A stretch of 64,000 nt of DNA from Dongia_B sp035539215 (GCA_035539215.1 DATLIX010000091.1:62001-126000); one strand, 5' to 3'. Numbered from the stretch's first letter, positions 1 through 8,488 are shown. Notes: generated by a model not told the origin, from the letters alone. Numbers and translations: made by a program.

Positions 1-37
1 TCGAGCGGACCTAATCCGGTCGATGTCGCGACAAGAG

Positions 38-67
38 AAAAGGCCAACCGGACGGTTGGCCTTTTTT
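38..67. terminator. Bidirectional intrinsic terminator
   Basis: A perfect 9-bp stem (GGCCAACCG with CGGTTGGCC) at 42-61 has a 2-nt loop, four A before it and six T after it, so it can end transcription in both directions. It lies just past the stop of the minus-strand Gly-rich gene. In the third forward frame a TAA occurs at 12-14, so it could also end an unseen plus-strand gene entering from the left; nothing identifies that gene. Confidence 0.85.
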
Positions 68-92
68 CCGTGTTCTCAGCTTTCGCCCATTG

Positions 93-500
93 TCAGCTGC
101 CGCCACCGGAACCCCCGCCGCCCGAGCCCGAACCGCCACCAGCGCCGCTGCTCCCTCCCGATCCGGCTCCGGTACCGCCTATCCCGCTTCCGCCTCTTCC
201 GGTACCGCCCGTCCCGGTACCCGTTCCGGATCCTGTCCCCGTATTGCTTCCACCCGCACCATTGGGGGATATCGTACCGCCGGAATTGGAACCGTTGGAA
301 TTCAACGAACCGCCATTATTCACGCCGTTGGTGTTGTTTGACGGCGTGCCGTTATTCTGTGAGCCGCCGGGAACGCAATTGGTGTTTTGCGAACCGACAC
401 AACCGGGCATCCCGGGTGCGCCATTGGTGGACTGCGCGAGGGCAACGCCGCTTGAGAGAAGGAGAGCCGTTGCCGTAACCACCATCATATTTCTATACAT
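93..500 (-). CDS. Secreted Gly/Ser/Asn-rich low-complexity protein
   Basis: The 135-residue product starts with a clear Sec signal peptide (residues 1-22, hydrophobic core then an Ala-Leu-Ala site before Gln-Ser). The middle is Asn/Ser/Gly-rich with two Cys (in CVGSQNTNC), and the last 50 residues are almost only Gly, Ser and Thr. No enzymatic domain is visible. A strong ribosome site (GGAAGGAG, 6 nt before ATG) supports the start, and a terminator follows the stop. Such proteins are common as unnamed exported proteins in alphaproteobacteria; a structural or envelope role is only a guess. The Pro-rich reading frame on the opposite strand is its shadow. Confidence 0.75.
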   Translation of the reverse strand: MYRNMMVVTATALLLSSGVALAQSTNGAPGMPGCVGSQNTNCVPGGSQNNGTPSNNTNGVNNGGSLNSNGSNSGGTISPNGAGGSNTGTGSGTGTGTGGTGRGGSGIGGTGAGSGGSSGAGGGSGSGGGGSGGGS

Positions 501-599
501 ATCGAACTCCTTCCGTTGTTTAACGGGAAGAGCCTTTCGCGGCCGTTGTTCCCCCGCCGGCGAATTTCACGATTTCGTGCAAGCCAAAGGGCACAGATC

Positions 600-630
600 G
601 GCTATCTGAACAGATGGGCTATCTGAGCAG
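600..630. repeat. Short direct repeat pair
   Basis: GGCTATCTGAACAG at 600-613 is followed by GGCTATCTGAGCAG at 617-630, one mismatch in 14 with a 17-bp period. It sits between the Gly-rich gene and ppa, in a 246-bp gap with no credible gene. It could be a regulator site; no function is known. Confidence 0.4.
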
Positions 631-679
631 GCGCATGATCGCCCACCTAAGAAACCATTTCACCCCCGTCGCGGCCACC

Positions 680-704
680 GGAACTTGCCGCGTCACATGC
701 GGTT
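680..704 (+). promoter_or_regulatory. EcfG-type promoter of ppa
   Basis: GGAAC at 680-684, a 16-base spacer, then GGTT at 701-704. This fits the alphaproteobacterial general-stress consensus GGAAC-N16/17-CGTT with one mismatch. Transcription would start near 711, about 35 nt before the GTG at 747. Confidence 0.6.
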
Positions 705-746
705 TCATTTAAACCAATACTCCTCGCTCATTCCTGCAGGTGAAAA

Positions 747-1313
747 GTGTCGGAAGTAACCAGCTTGAGAGGTACATCGCCCATCGATCTTCCCTGGCGA
801 GATGAGCGAACGGGCGATGTACTGGTGATCGTCGAAACGCCGCGCGGCAGTCGAAACAAATATGCCTTCGATCCGATCTACGGACAGTTTCGGCTGAAGA
901 AGGTCTTGCCGCTCGGCTTCAGTTTTCCCTTCGACTTCGGCTTCATTCCCTCGACCCGCGGCGCTGACGGCGACCCCCTGGACGTGCTGGTTCTTTTGGA
1001 TGAACCCTTGCCTATGGGATGTCTGGTGAAGGGGCGGCCGATCGGCGTCATCGAGCTGGAGCAAACCCGCGACGGGCGAACGTTTCGCAACGATCGCCTG
1101 ATTGTCCTGCCGACCGGCCCCAGCTGCCGCAACAATATGCAATGCCTCGAAGACCTGCCCAACGAGTTGCTCAGCGAGATCGAGGCTTTCTTCATGGATT
1201 ACGCCCGGCAAGATGGACGCTATACAAGGCCGTTGGGACGCGGTTCCGAGGCACGGGCACTTGAACTCATCAGGGAGGGCGTGCAACAGGCATCCACCGC
1301 GCGGACGAGATGA
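747..1313 (+). CDS. ppa: Inorganic pyrophosphatase (family I)
   Basis: Hydrolyses pyrophosphate to two phosphates in the cytoplasm. The family signature is intact: D74-G-D76-P-L-D79, the Mg-binding aspartates, preceded by an N-K-Y-x-F-D substrate segment near residues 37-42. At 188 residues it is slightly longer than the bacterial norm of about 175. The overall sequence is divergent from the housekeeping enzyme, so it may be a second, stress-linked copy. The start is GTG with AGGTG 6 nt upstream; no in-frame ATG fits. An EcfG-like promoter lies just upstream, in line with the stress-gene neighbourhood. Confidence 0.85.
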   Translation: MSEVTSLRGTSPIDLPWRDERTGDVLVIVETPRGSRNKYAFDPIYGQFRLKKVLPLGFSFPFDFGFIPSTRGADGDPLDVLVLLDEPLPMGCLVKGRPIGVIELEQTRDGRTFRNDRLIVLPTGPSCRNNMQCLEDLPNELLSEIEAFFMDYARQDGRYTRPLGRGSEARALELIREGVQQASTARTR

Positions 1314-1536
1314 CGGCCGGAACATTCGTCCCTGCAAGCCAGCCCGGCGGATCGCTGCAATGGAAGCCGTCTCAACGCAATCAGGTGCGTGGGGGCCCCG
1401 ACGGGGTCCTTCTGGCCGGACAAGCGGTTTTGGGCAAAATCGATTTATGTGAGATCATGTGCTCCTCTGCTGCTTAGCGGAAAGATGGGCCGGGCAGAAT
1501 GGTCCCGCATCACCTTGCGCGGGGAATCTTGTAAAC

Positions 1537-1562
1537 GGAACAAAGCGGCGGTTTTTCGTGTT
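1537..1562 (+). promoter_or_regulatory. EcfG-type promoter of ligD
   Basis: GGAAC at 1537-1541, a 17-base spacer, then TGTT at 1559-1562. Transcription would begin near 1569, 33 nt before the GTG at 1602. The promoter lies inside the longest reading frame that could be drawn from the ATG at 1389, which argues against that upstream start. Confidence 0.6.
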
Positions 1563-1601
1563 TTTTTGCCTGCTGAAACGGCACAGGAAGGGCGACACGA
1601 C

Positions 1602-4328
1602 GTGGATTCCCTAGATGCACGCAGCAAAAAACTAGGCAAATACCGGCAGAAACGTGATTTCAATCAGACCGCCGAACCGTCTGGCAATGCGACGGTGGCG
1701 TCCAGCAACAGGCTGCGTTTCGTCGTCCAGAAACATGCCGCCACGCGGCTGCATTACGACTTCCGGCTGGAACTCGACGGCGTCTTTCGCTCCTGGGCCG
1801 TCACCAGGGGTCCCTCGCTCAATCCTGCCGACAAGAGGCTCGCCGTCGAAGTTGAAGATCATCCGCTCGATTACGGCGATTTTGAAGGGACCATACCGAA
1901 GGGTCAGTATGGCGGTGGCACCGTTCAGCTATGGGATCGCGGCTATTGGCAGCCGCTCGAAACCGATGATCCGGCGGCTGCGCTCCGCAAGGGCGAACTC
2001 AAATTCCAGCTCGATGGAACACGCTTGCATGGCAGCTGGGTCATCGTCCGGATGAAGCATGATCGAACCGGCGGAAAGCGGACCAATTGGCTGCTGATCA
2101 AACACCGGGACGAATATGCCGACGAGGATGGCGAATCGCTCCTCGCCGACGACCGTTCGGTAGCTTCATCACGATCGATGGAGACGATCGCCGCCGGAAA
2201 AGGCCGCCGCCCCAAACCTTTCATGCTCCGCGGACAGCCTGCGGCGGCCGCGGATGCGGTGTGGAATAGCCGCGCGAAGGGCGGTGATATGGCCGGAAAT
2301 GAAACGGCCTCCGCCACGCGGCACAATTCCCGACGCGAACCTGTGGGTCGCGCCGCCAGCCGAAAGAAAGATCCGCCCCGCGAGACACCGCTGCCCGCCT
2401 TTATCGAACCGCAGCTTTGCCAGCCGGTCGAACGGCCGCCCGAAGGCGAAGGCTGGGTTCATGAAATCAAGTTCGACGGCTATCGTGTACAGATGCGGAT
2501 TGCCGACGGCGTGGTCACGTTGAAGACCCGCAAGGGGCTGGATTGGACGACCAAGTTTGCGGCCATCGCCAAGGCGGCCGCTTCCCTGCCGGATGGCATC
2601 CTCGACGGTGAGATCGTTGCTCTCGACGCCAATGCGGCGCCGGATTTCGCCGCCCTCCAGGCCGCCCTGTCCGAACAGGACACGGACCGCTTGATCTATT
2701 TTGCGTTCGACCTCCTCCACGAGGGCAAAGAGGACCTGCGTGGCCTGCCCTTGGCCGACCGCAAGGAACGCCTGAAGACGTTCCTTGATAAAGGCCGCCG
2801 CACCAGACTCATCCGCTATGTGGAACATTTCGAAAGCAGTGGCGATGCGGTTCTCAAATCCGCCTGCCGCCTTTCGCTGGAAGGCGTCGTATCGAAGCAA
2901 TTGAACGCGCCTTACCAGTCCGGGCGGGGCAGGAGCTGGACCAAGGCCAAGTGCCGGGCTGGCCATGAAATCGCCATCGGCGGCTGGTCTACCACCAACG
3001 GCAAATTCCGCTCTCTCCTGGCGGGCGTCCATCACGGAGAGCAGTTTATCTATGTCGGTCGCGTCGGCACCGGTTATACCGCCGCCAAAGTGAAGCAGCT
3101 CATGCCGCGCCTGAAGGAGGTCAAGGCCGATAAGTCCCCCTTTACGGGGGTCGGAGCGCCGCGGCACGAGCGCGGCGTTCACTGGACAAGGCCGGAACTG
3201 GTCGCCGAAATCGAATTCGCCGGGTGGACGGGTGACGGCATGGTCCGGCAGGCGGCCTTCAAAGGTTTGCGCGAGGACAAGCCGGCCGATGAGGTACAGA
3301 CCGAAAGACCCGCATCCCCCAGCCGCACGGATATAGCCTCTCCAAGGCGTGCCGGCGGCAAGAGCGCAGCGACAAAGAAGAGCGGCGCAAATGCTGCGCA
3401 AAAGGGACGTTCCGCCATGGGCGGCAAGTCAGATGTGATGGGTGTCCTTATCTCCAAGCCCGACAAGCCGCTCTGGCCGGATGCCGGCGACGGCAAGGCG
3501 GTGACGAAGCTGGACCTGGCGCAATATTACGAGGCGGTCGGGTCCTGGATGATACGCCATCTGCAAGGCCGCCCCTGCTCCATCGTGCGAGCACCTGACG
3601 GCTATGCGGCCGAACAGTTCTTCCAGCGGCATGCCATGCCGGGCACATCGGCCCTGCTGAAGCTTGTCACCGTGTTCGGTGACAAGAAGCCTTATCTGCA
3701 AGTGGATCGCGTCGAAGGGCTTGCCGCGCTGGCCCAGGTAGCCGCGTTGGAACTGCATCCATGGAACTGCCAGCCAGGCTACCCCGAAATTCCCGGCCGG
3801 CTCGTCTTCGATCTCGATCCAGGGCCGGAAGTCGAATTCGCCGCCCTTATCGACGCGGCCACCGAACTCCGGGACCGGCTCGACGCCGTCGGGCTGGTGA
3901 GCTTCTGCAAGACCACCGGCGGCAAGGGCCTGCATGTGGTCACGCCTCTTGCCAGGCGCAAGAACGGCAAATTGACTTGGCCCCAGGCAAAGACTTTCGC
4001 CAAGGAGATCTGTACCCGCATGGCGAATGATGCGCCCGACCTATATATCGTCAATATGGCCAAGAAGCTGCGGACGGGCCGCATCTTTCTCGATTACCTG
4101 CGGAATGATCGCATGGCGACGGCGGTGGCCCCCTTGTCGCCACGCGCCCGGCCCGGCGCTACCGTATCGATGCCGCTGACATGGAGCCAGGTCAGGTCAG
4201 GCCTGGATCCAACGCGCTATACCGTGCGGACGACACCGGCCCTTCTCCGCCGCACGAAGGCCTGGTCGGAATACGACGATGGGGCGCGCCCATTGGAAGA
4301 GGCGATCGCGAAATTGGCGCGTCGATAA
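1602..4328 (+). CDS. ligD: ATP-dependent DNA ligase LigD (phosphoesterase-ligase-polymerase)
   Basis: Multifunctional end-processing enzyme of bacterial non-homologous end joining, working with Ku. With the GTG start at 1602 it has 908 residues. Order of domains: 3'-phosphoesterase (about 40-165, with HAATRLHYDFRLE and the GTIPKGQYGGG segment); a Lys/Arg-rich linker; adenylyltransferase/ligase (about 265-585, nucleotidyl Lys290 in KFDGYR); a second basic linker; and an archaeo-eukaryotic-primase polymerase (about 605-905, metal Asp737 and Asp739 in FDLDPGP, then TGGKGLHV). The start is set by AGGAAGGG 9 nt upstream and by an EcfG-like promoter downstream of the first possible ATG. The PE-Lig-Pol order is that of the Pseudomonas enzyme. 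Two ku genes lie 1.6 and 3 kb downstream. Confidence 0.95.
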   Translation: MDSLDARSKKLGKYRQKRDFNQTAEPSGNATVASSNRLRFVVQKHAATRLHYDFRLELDGVFRSWAVTRGPSLNPADKRLAVEVEDHPLDYGDFEGTIPKGQYGGGTVQLWDRGYWQPLETDDPAAALRKGELKFQLDGTRLHGSWVIVRMKHDRTGGKRTNWLLIKHRDEYADEDGESLLADDRSVASSRSMETIAAGKGRRPKPFMLRGQPAAAADAVWNSRAKGGDMAGNETASATRHNSRREPVGRAASRKKDPPRETPLPAFIEPQLCQPVERPPEGEGWVHEIKFDGYRVQMRIADGVVTLKTRKGLDWTTKFAAIAKAAASLPDGILDGEIVALDANAAPDFAALQAALSEQDTDRLIYFAFDLLHEGKEDLRGLPLADRKERLKTFLDKGRRTRLIRYVEHFESSGDAVLKSACRLSLEGVVSKQLNAPYQSGRGRSWTKAKCRAGHEIAIGGWSTTNGKFRSLLAGVHHGEQFIYVGRVGTGYTAAKVKQLMPRLKEVKADKSPFTGVGAPRHERGVHWTRPELVAEIEFAGWTGDGMVRQAAFKGLREDKPADEVQTERPASPSRTDIASPRRAGGKSAATKKSGANAAQKGRSAMGGKSDVMGVLISKPDKPLWPDAGDGKAVTKLDLAQYYEAVGSWMIRHLQGRPCSIVRAPDGYAAEQFFQRHAMPGTSALLKLVTVFGDKKPYLQVDRVEGLAALAQVAALELHPWNCQPGYPEIPGRLVFDLDPGPEVEFAALIDAATELRDRLDAVGLVSFCKTTGGKGLHVVTPLARRKNGKLTWPQAKTFAKEICTRMANDAPDLYIVNMAKKLRTGRIFLDYLRNDRMATAVAPLSPRARPGATVSMPLTWSQVRSGLDPTRYTVRTTPALLRRTKAWSEYDDGARPLEEAIAKLARR

Positions 4329-4470
4329 CGCCACGGCCGATGACAAGCCGCCGAAGGCCGATTGTCGACATGCGTTGGCAGGTATCCCTGCGCGCGCCAT
4401 AAGGCCGCACAATCGCTCTCGCCAGCGCAGCGATACGCACAGTATCCCCCCTCCTTAATTCCCGTCTGAT

Positions 4471-4495
4471 GGAACGATTACCCATCCGCGTCCTT
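4471..4495 (+). promoter_or_regulatory. Possible EcfG-type promoter of the KGG gene
   Basis: GGAAC at 4471-4475, a 16-base spacer and CCTT at 4492-4495. The -35 element is exact, and the -10 differs from CGTT at one base. The same CCTT variant and spacing precede the SDR gene at 29637. Confidence 0.4.
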
Positions 4496-4544
4496 ATAAA
4501 AAGGCACGTATTGAAGACAGATCCAGAAAAGGAAGGAGGTTTCA

Positions 4545-4823
4545 ATGGCCAATGAAAAGCGGGGTTTTGGCTCCATGGATGAAGCGCGTCAGCGCGAGAT
4601 CGCCAGCAAGGGCGGTCAGGCCAGCGGTGGAAATTTCAAGAACAACCCGGAGCGGGCCTCAGATGCCGGCCATCGCGGCGGGCAAGCCAGCGGCGGCAAT
4701 TTCAAGAACAACCCGGAACGGGCGTCCGAAGCGGGGCGCCGGGGTGGTCAAATGAGCGGCGGCAATTTCAGGAATAATCCCGAACGTGCGGCTGAAGCGG
4801 GTCGCAAAGGCGGCGAATCGTAA
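4545..4823 (+). CDS. KGG-repeat stress protein (YciG/Con-10-like)
   Basis: A 92-residue hydrophilic protein made of three 22-residue repeats around GGQASGGNFKNNPERASEAG (roughly residues 25-90), each starting with a K/R-G-G triplet. This is the KGG motif of small stress-induced proteins such as E. coli YciG and fungal Con-10. They lack a known catalytic role and are probably intrinsically disordered. A perfect AAGGAGGT lies 4 nt before the ATG, which suggests strong expression. A likely terminator follows. The repeats are also visible at DNA level with a 66-bp period. Confidence 0.88.
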   Translation: MANEKRGFGSMDEARQREIASKGGQASGGNFKNNPERASDAGHRGGQASGGNFKNNPERASEAGRRGGQMSGGNFRNNPERAAEAGRKGGES

Positions 4824-4844
4824 AGCAGCCGTCATTGCACCGAG

Positions 4845-4881
4845 AAAAGGAGGAGGGCGTCTCCCGGCTCTCCTCTTTTTT
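4845..4881 (+). terminator. Likely intrinsic terminator after the KGG gene
   Basis: An imperfect GA-rich stem (GGAGG with a bulge, pairing to CTCTCC) is followed by six T at 4876-4881, starting 22 nt after the stop codon. The stem is weaker than in a textbook terminator. Confidence 0.45.
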
Positions 4882-5057
4882 GTGCCAAGAGGATGCGAAT
4901 TCTATCGCCTCTGATGCGGCAGCGATCCATCTACGCCGTATCCGAATCTCCCTCTCCATCCCCATTCCATTTTCGCCTTCGGACTCTCTCCGCCGCCGCG
5001 GTCTTCCTTCACGTTCCGGTGTTCTGCCTGTCGCGCTTGCAGGTACAGACCAGCACG

Positions 5058-5083
5058 GGAACAAAGTCACCGATGTTCTTATT
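5058..5083 (+). promoter_or_regulatory. Weak EcfG-like promoter candidate before the PRC-barrel gene
   Basis: GGAAC at 5058-5062, then a 17-base spacer and TATT. The -35 is exact and well placed (58 nt before the start), but the -10 matches poorly. Counted only because its neighbours carry better versions. Confidence 0.25.
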
Positions 5084-5120
5084 AATGTTGCATCTGTGTC
5101 CCTTGAGAAGGAGTCTCTCC

Positions 5121-5882
5121 ATGAAGCGTGCTTTGTTGGCGGCCGGTGCCGCTATTTTCCTCGCGTCCCTGCAACCCTCTGCCGGTATCGCCGACACGAC
5201 CACGAGCGTTACCAATTCCAGTGAAACGGATGCCGGTGCTTTGATCGGCAAGAAAGTCGTCGATGCCAATAACGATACGGTCGGGAAAATCGACAGCGTG
5301 CTGGTAAATGCCGACGGCAAGGTGAACGCTGTCGTCGTCGATGTCAGTTCCTGGCTCGAAAGCAAGAAGCTGGTATCGGTTGAGTGGAGCGATCTGAAAC
5401 TCAATGCCGACGGCAATGTCGTTACCAGCCTCAGCAAGGACCAGGCAAAGCAGGCAGCTGACTATAACTATAAGAACGAGCACCTGCGCGGCCACGTGTT
5501 CACCAGCAATAACGAGCTCTACCAGACCAATGGCGAGGCGGCGAGCCAGACTGCGGCGAACACGCAGACCGATACCACTGCCGAGAAAGGCCAGAGCGGT
5601 CTGAAGAATTCAGACGGCAGCGTGAATGCCAGCGAAGTCATCGGCCTGCAGGTGCGCAATCCGGAAAACCAAAGTGTCGGTAAGATCAGCGAGGTTCTGC
5701 TGAACAACAAAGGCAGTGCCAACGGCGTCATTGTCGATGTCGGCGGCTTTCTCGGGATGGGAACACATCCCGTGCGACTGAAATGGAATGAGATCCAGTT
5801 GCATGAAAACGGCAGCGACGATTTCGCCAGCACGTCCATGACCAAGGACCAGTTGAAGCAACTGCCGATCGTCAAACGATAA
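5121..5882 (+). CDS. Exported protein with two PRC-barrel domains
   Basis: A 253-residue product with a Sec signal peptide (residues 1-26) and two PRC-barrel modules, at about 35-115 and 170-250. Each has the G-K-x-V-x-D/N-x-x-N-x-x-V-G-K-I pattern followed by a V-V-x-V-D/G strand. A Thr/Gln/Ala-rich linker separates them. PRC-barrels are small beta folds known from photosynthetic reaction centre H and from RimM; exported versions are frequent in rhizobia near stress genes, but their ligand is unknown. The ATG at 5121 has AAGGAG 8 nt upstream; a longer in-frame extension to 4893 would hide the signal peptide and was rejected. It may be co-transcribed with the ku gene 68 nt downstream. Confidence 0.85.
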   Translation: MKRALLAAGAAIFLASLQPSAGIADTTTSVTNSSETDAGALIGKKVVDANNDTVGKIDSVLVNADGKVNAVVVDVSSWLESKKLVSVEWSDLKLNADGNVVTSLSKDQAKQAADYNYKNEHLRGHVFTSNNELYQTNGEAASQTAANTQTDTTAEKGQSGLKNSDGSVNASEVIGLQVRNPENQSVGKISEVLLNNKGSANGVIVDVGGFLGMGTHPVRLKWNEIQLHENGSDDFASTSMTKDQLKQLPIVKR

Positions 5883-5950
5883 AGGGGATGCGGATGGCGA
5901 GCAGCCTGCTGGGCAGCTTGCCATCCGCCCCGAATCTCTTGAGGAGGGAT

Positions 5951-6820
5951 ATGGCGACGCAAATCCGGGCCATCTGGAAAGGCTATCTGAAGATCGCCCA
6001 AGTAACTTGTGCTGTGGCGCTCTACACGGCCGTTTCGACCTCCGAAAGGCTCACCTTTCATACCCTCAATCGGAAGACCGGCCATCGCGTCCATCGTCAG
6101 CTCATCGACAGCGAGACCGGAAAGCCCGTTGATCGCGAAGATCAGGTAAAGGGATACCAGGTGGAAAAGGATGACTATGTCGTCCTCGAACCTGAGGAAA
6201 TTTCGGCGACGATTCCGGTCAGCAATAAAATACTGGAAATCGACTCATTCATCGCTTGCGATGATATCGACAGCGTCTATTTCGATCGTCCGTACTATCT
6301 TGCCCCCGCGAACAAGGACGCCACCGAGGCCTTCTATCTTATCCGCGAGGGACTGAAAAAGGCATCCGTGGCGGCAGTCGCGCAAGCGGTCCTCTTCAGA
6401 CGGGTCCACGCACTTCTTATCCGCGCCCACGGACCCGGACTGATCGCCACCATGCTGAACTACGATTACGAAGTCCGGTCCGCAAAGGAAGCTTTTGCCG
6501 ATATTCCCAAGCTCACTATCAAGCGGGAGATGCTCGACCTTGCCAAGCATATCATCGAGACCAAGTCCGGCAAATTCGACCCCAAGGCATATGATGATCG
6601 CTATGAAAATGCCCTGGCGGACCTGGTCAGAGCCAAGCTCGCGGGCAAGCCGCTAAAGCCCAAAAAGCCCGCCAAGACCGGCGAGGTCGTCGATCTCATG
6701 GAAGCATTGCGCCGCAGCGCCGGCGGAACCAAATCAGCTGGAGCCGCCAAACGGCCCGCGAGAAAGAAGGCGGCCAAGCGAAAAAGCCCGGCGGGAACGG
6801 CGCGCCGCAAGGCCAGCTGA
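5951..6820 (+). CDS. ku: Non-homologous end-joining protein Ku (copy 1)
   Basis: A 289-residue bacterial Ku. It forms a homodimer or heterodimer ring on broken DNA ends and recruits LigD. The typical N-terminus IRAIWKGYLKIAQVTC and the FHTLNRKTGHRVH segment are present, as is the KGYQVEKDDYVVLEPEE motif. The last 40 residues are a Lys/Arg/Ala-rich tail, as in many bacterial Ku proteins, probably for DNA or LigD contact. The ATG is set by GAGGAGGG just upstream; the in-frame extension to 5888 is not Ku-like. It converges on the second ku, with 10 nt between the stops. Confidence 0.95.
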   Translation: MATQIRAIWKGYLKIAQVTCAVALYTAVSTSERLTFHTLNRKTGHRVHRQLIDSETGKPVDREDQVKGYQVEKDDYVVLEPEEISATIPVSNKILEIDSFIACDDIDSVYFDRPYYLAPANKDATEAFYLIREGLKKASVAAVAQAVLFRRVHALLIRAHGPGLIATMLNYDYEVRSAKEAFADIPKLTIKREMLDLAKHIIETKSGKFDPKAYDDRYENALADLVRAKLAGKPLKPKKPAKTGEVVDLMEALRRSAGGTKSAGAAKRPARKKAAKRKSPAGTARRKAS

Positions 6821-6830
6821 GCGCGATCAG

Positions 6831-7634
6831 CTATTTCTTATGGCGCGTTTCCTGGGCCAGGCTGCGCCGCAGCGCTTCGGTAATATCGATAACGTTATCC
6901 CCCCGCTGAGGCGTATCGCGCTTTGATTTACTCTTGCGGCGCGCGCCTTTCTTCTTATCCGCGATAATCTCCAGCAGATGTTCCTGGACTGGATCGTGGA
7001 CCATTTTCGGACTCCAGTCCGTGGCCTTTTCGGTAATCAGCTTCTCGACCATCGTCACAAGCTTGGCGTCCGGCTTGGCGGCCCGGATATCGCCAAAATA
7101 GGCTTTGGGATCCCGCACCTCATCGCCGTAGCGCAGGGTCCACAGAATGATCCCCCGATCACGGGGCCGAAGCATGACCGCCCGTTCACGTCCATACATG
7201 ACGAGCCGCGAGATTCCCACGGTCTTGGTTGCCACCATAGCCTCGCGAATGACGGCGAAGGCTTCCTCCCCCACGGGATCATCCGGAAAGAGGAAGTGCG
7301 GCTGGTCGTACCAGATCCATTCGATGCTGTCGGCCGGCGCGAACATGTCGATATCGATTGTCCGCGTGCTCTCCAGGGCGACGGCATCGAGCTCCTCGTC
7401 TTCGAGCATGACGTAATCGCCCTCACCTTTCTGATATCCTTTTACCTGATCCCCTTCCCCGACCACCTTGCCAGAATCCGCGTCGACATACCGGCTGACA
7501 ACCCGGTGGCCGGTAGCCCGATTGAGAACGTGGAAACGGACCCGGTCACGCTCCGTGGTCGCCGGCATCATCTGCACCGGGCATGTCACGAGCGACAATT
7601 TCAAGTAACCTTTCCAGAAGGTACGCGGCGGCAT
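6831..7634 (-). CDS. ku: Non-homologous end-joining protein Ku (copy 2)
   Basis: A 267-residue second Ku paralogue, convergent with the first. Start PPRTFWKGYLKLSLVTCPVQM, then FHVLNRATGHRVV and KGYQKGEGDYVMLEDEE, all core Ku motifs. The C-terminal basic tail is shorter than in copy 1. The ATG at 7634 has GGGAG 7 nt upstream; the first ATG of the frame (7673) has no support and would lie at the promoter. Rhizobia often have several ku genes, and two different Ku proteins can form a heterodimer. A candidate EcfG-type promoter lies 30 nt upstream. Confidence 0.95.
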   Translation of the reverse strand: MPPRTFWKGYLKLSLVTCPVQMMPATTERDRVRFHVLNRATGHRVVSRYVDADSGKVVGEGDQVKGYQKGEGDYVMLEDEELDAVALESTRTIDIDMFAPADSIEWIWYDQPHFLFPDDPVGEEAFAVIREAMVATKTVGISRLVMYGRERAVMLRPRDRGIILWTLRYGDEVRDPKAYFGDIRAAKPDAKLVTMVEKLITEKATDWSPKMVHDPVQEHLLEIIADKKKGARRKSKSKRDTPQRGDNVIDITEALRRSLAQETRHKK

Positions 7635-7662
7635 AGCGGTTCTCCCGTGAAGCTGGGAACAC

Positions 7663-7686
7663 AACGCGATCACTTCGCAATGTTCC
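7663..7686 (-). promoter_or_regulatory. EcfG-like promoter of ku copy 2
   Basis: On the minus strand, GGAAC (7686-7682), a 15-base spacer and an exact CGTT (7666-7663). Both boxes are perfect, but the spacer is one base shorter than the usual 16-17. The start codon is about 30 nt downstream. Confidence 0.45.
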
Positions 7687-7791
7687 TGGCGCTCCAGCGC
7701 CCTTCACCTACGGGAAAGAGCCGGAACGATCGTTATCTTCATGCTTAGGGGGCGATGCCCGGCGGACGCATCAACCCGCTTCGGTCGCTGA

Positions 7792-8342
7792 CTAACAGGA
7801 AGCATCGCATTGGGCAGGAAGGCGTAAGTCTTGTGTCAGCAAGACCACTTCGAGGTGGTCATCGACGCGCGTGCCGCCGCGATTCCGCAGAGCCCGCTCA
7901 CAGGCGACACGGATGACCTTTCCGTAGTCAAGAACCAGTCGCAAATTCCCCAGCACCGGGGTCGCATGCAGGCCTTCGGCAACGAAATTTCGCGGCAATA
8001 CAAATACCAGCGCGCTGTCGCCAAGCTGGGCCGGCCAGCGATAATCCTCTGGTTCAACGTAGATGTATGAAAAGAATTCGATCTCCGCGTCTTGCATGGC
8101 CACCTCGGCGAGCCTGGCGTTAGCTTGGCCCCGTAATTTCCAAACGCCGGTCACAGCTATTTGTTCCGCTCTTTCCCATCTGCATAGATTCCAGCGCAAC
8201 CTGACCAGCAGCTTGCGCCGCAGGAACAAATCTTGGGTCGGTTGGCGAAAGCAACCCACTTGAGAATAGTTTCGTCAGGAGGGAGGCGAAACAGCTGATC
8301 GCCCGGAAAGCGCAATCTTGGCGTCTCGACGTCGAAGAACAT
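7792..8342 (-). pseudogene. Unrecognised gene, apparently split by a frameshift
   Basis: Two overlapping minus-strand frames seem to be halves of one protein. The first (ATG at 8342, with TTG just before it) gives MFFDVETPRLRFPGDQLFRL and about 25 further plausible residues before turning into Cys-rich nonsense and stopping at 8157. The second is open from just after a TGA near 8282 and continues sensibly (LRRKLLVRLRW, later EIEFFSYIYVEPEDYRWP and DDHLEVVLL) to 7792. Joining them near 8240 would give about 180 residues. No family is recognised. It could be a sequencing error, a true pseudogene, or only the second frame translated from the GTG at 8259. Confidence 0.4.
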
Positions 8343-8488
8343 CAATAGACTCGCGTTCCTCCTGTCAGCACAAGATAGTCGAAGGAGAGTTCAGCCCGCC
8401 AAAGTAGCCGTTGATCACGCCATAACATTTGTTAATCTGACCCCCTATTTTTCAGGCGAAGCAGCGCTTTGACTATAAGGGGCACCAG

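Noticed and set aside
548..570. GGAAC on the minus strand before the Gly-rich gene
   Set aside because: The nearest CGTT is 22 bases away, outside the spacing allowed for EcfG promoters.
70..609. Pro-rich plus-strand frame of 179 residues
   Set aside because: It is antisense to the Gly-rich gene with a signal peptide and ribosome site; Pro-rich coding is what Gly-rich codons give on the other strand.
2169..3401. Minus-strand frame of 410 residues inside ligD
   Set aside because: It lies fully within a well-supported gene and has no ribosome site or family features; long antisense frames are expected in GC-rich DNA.
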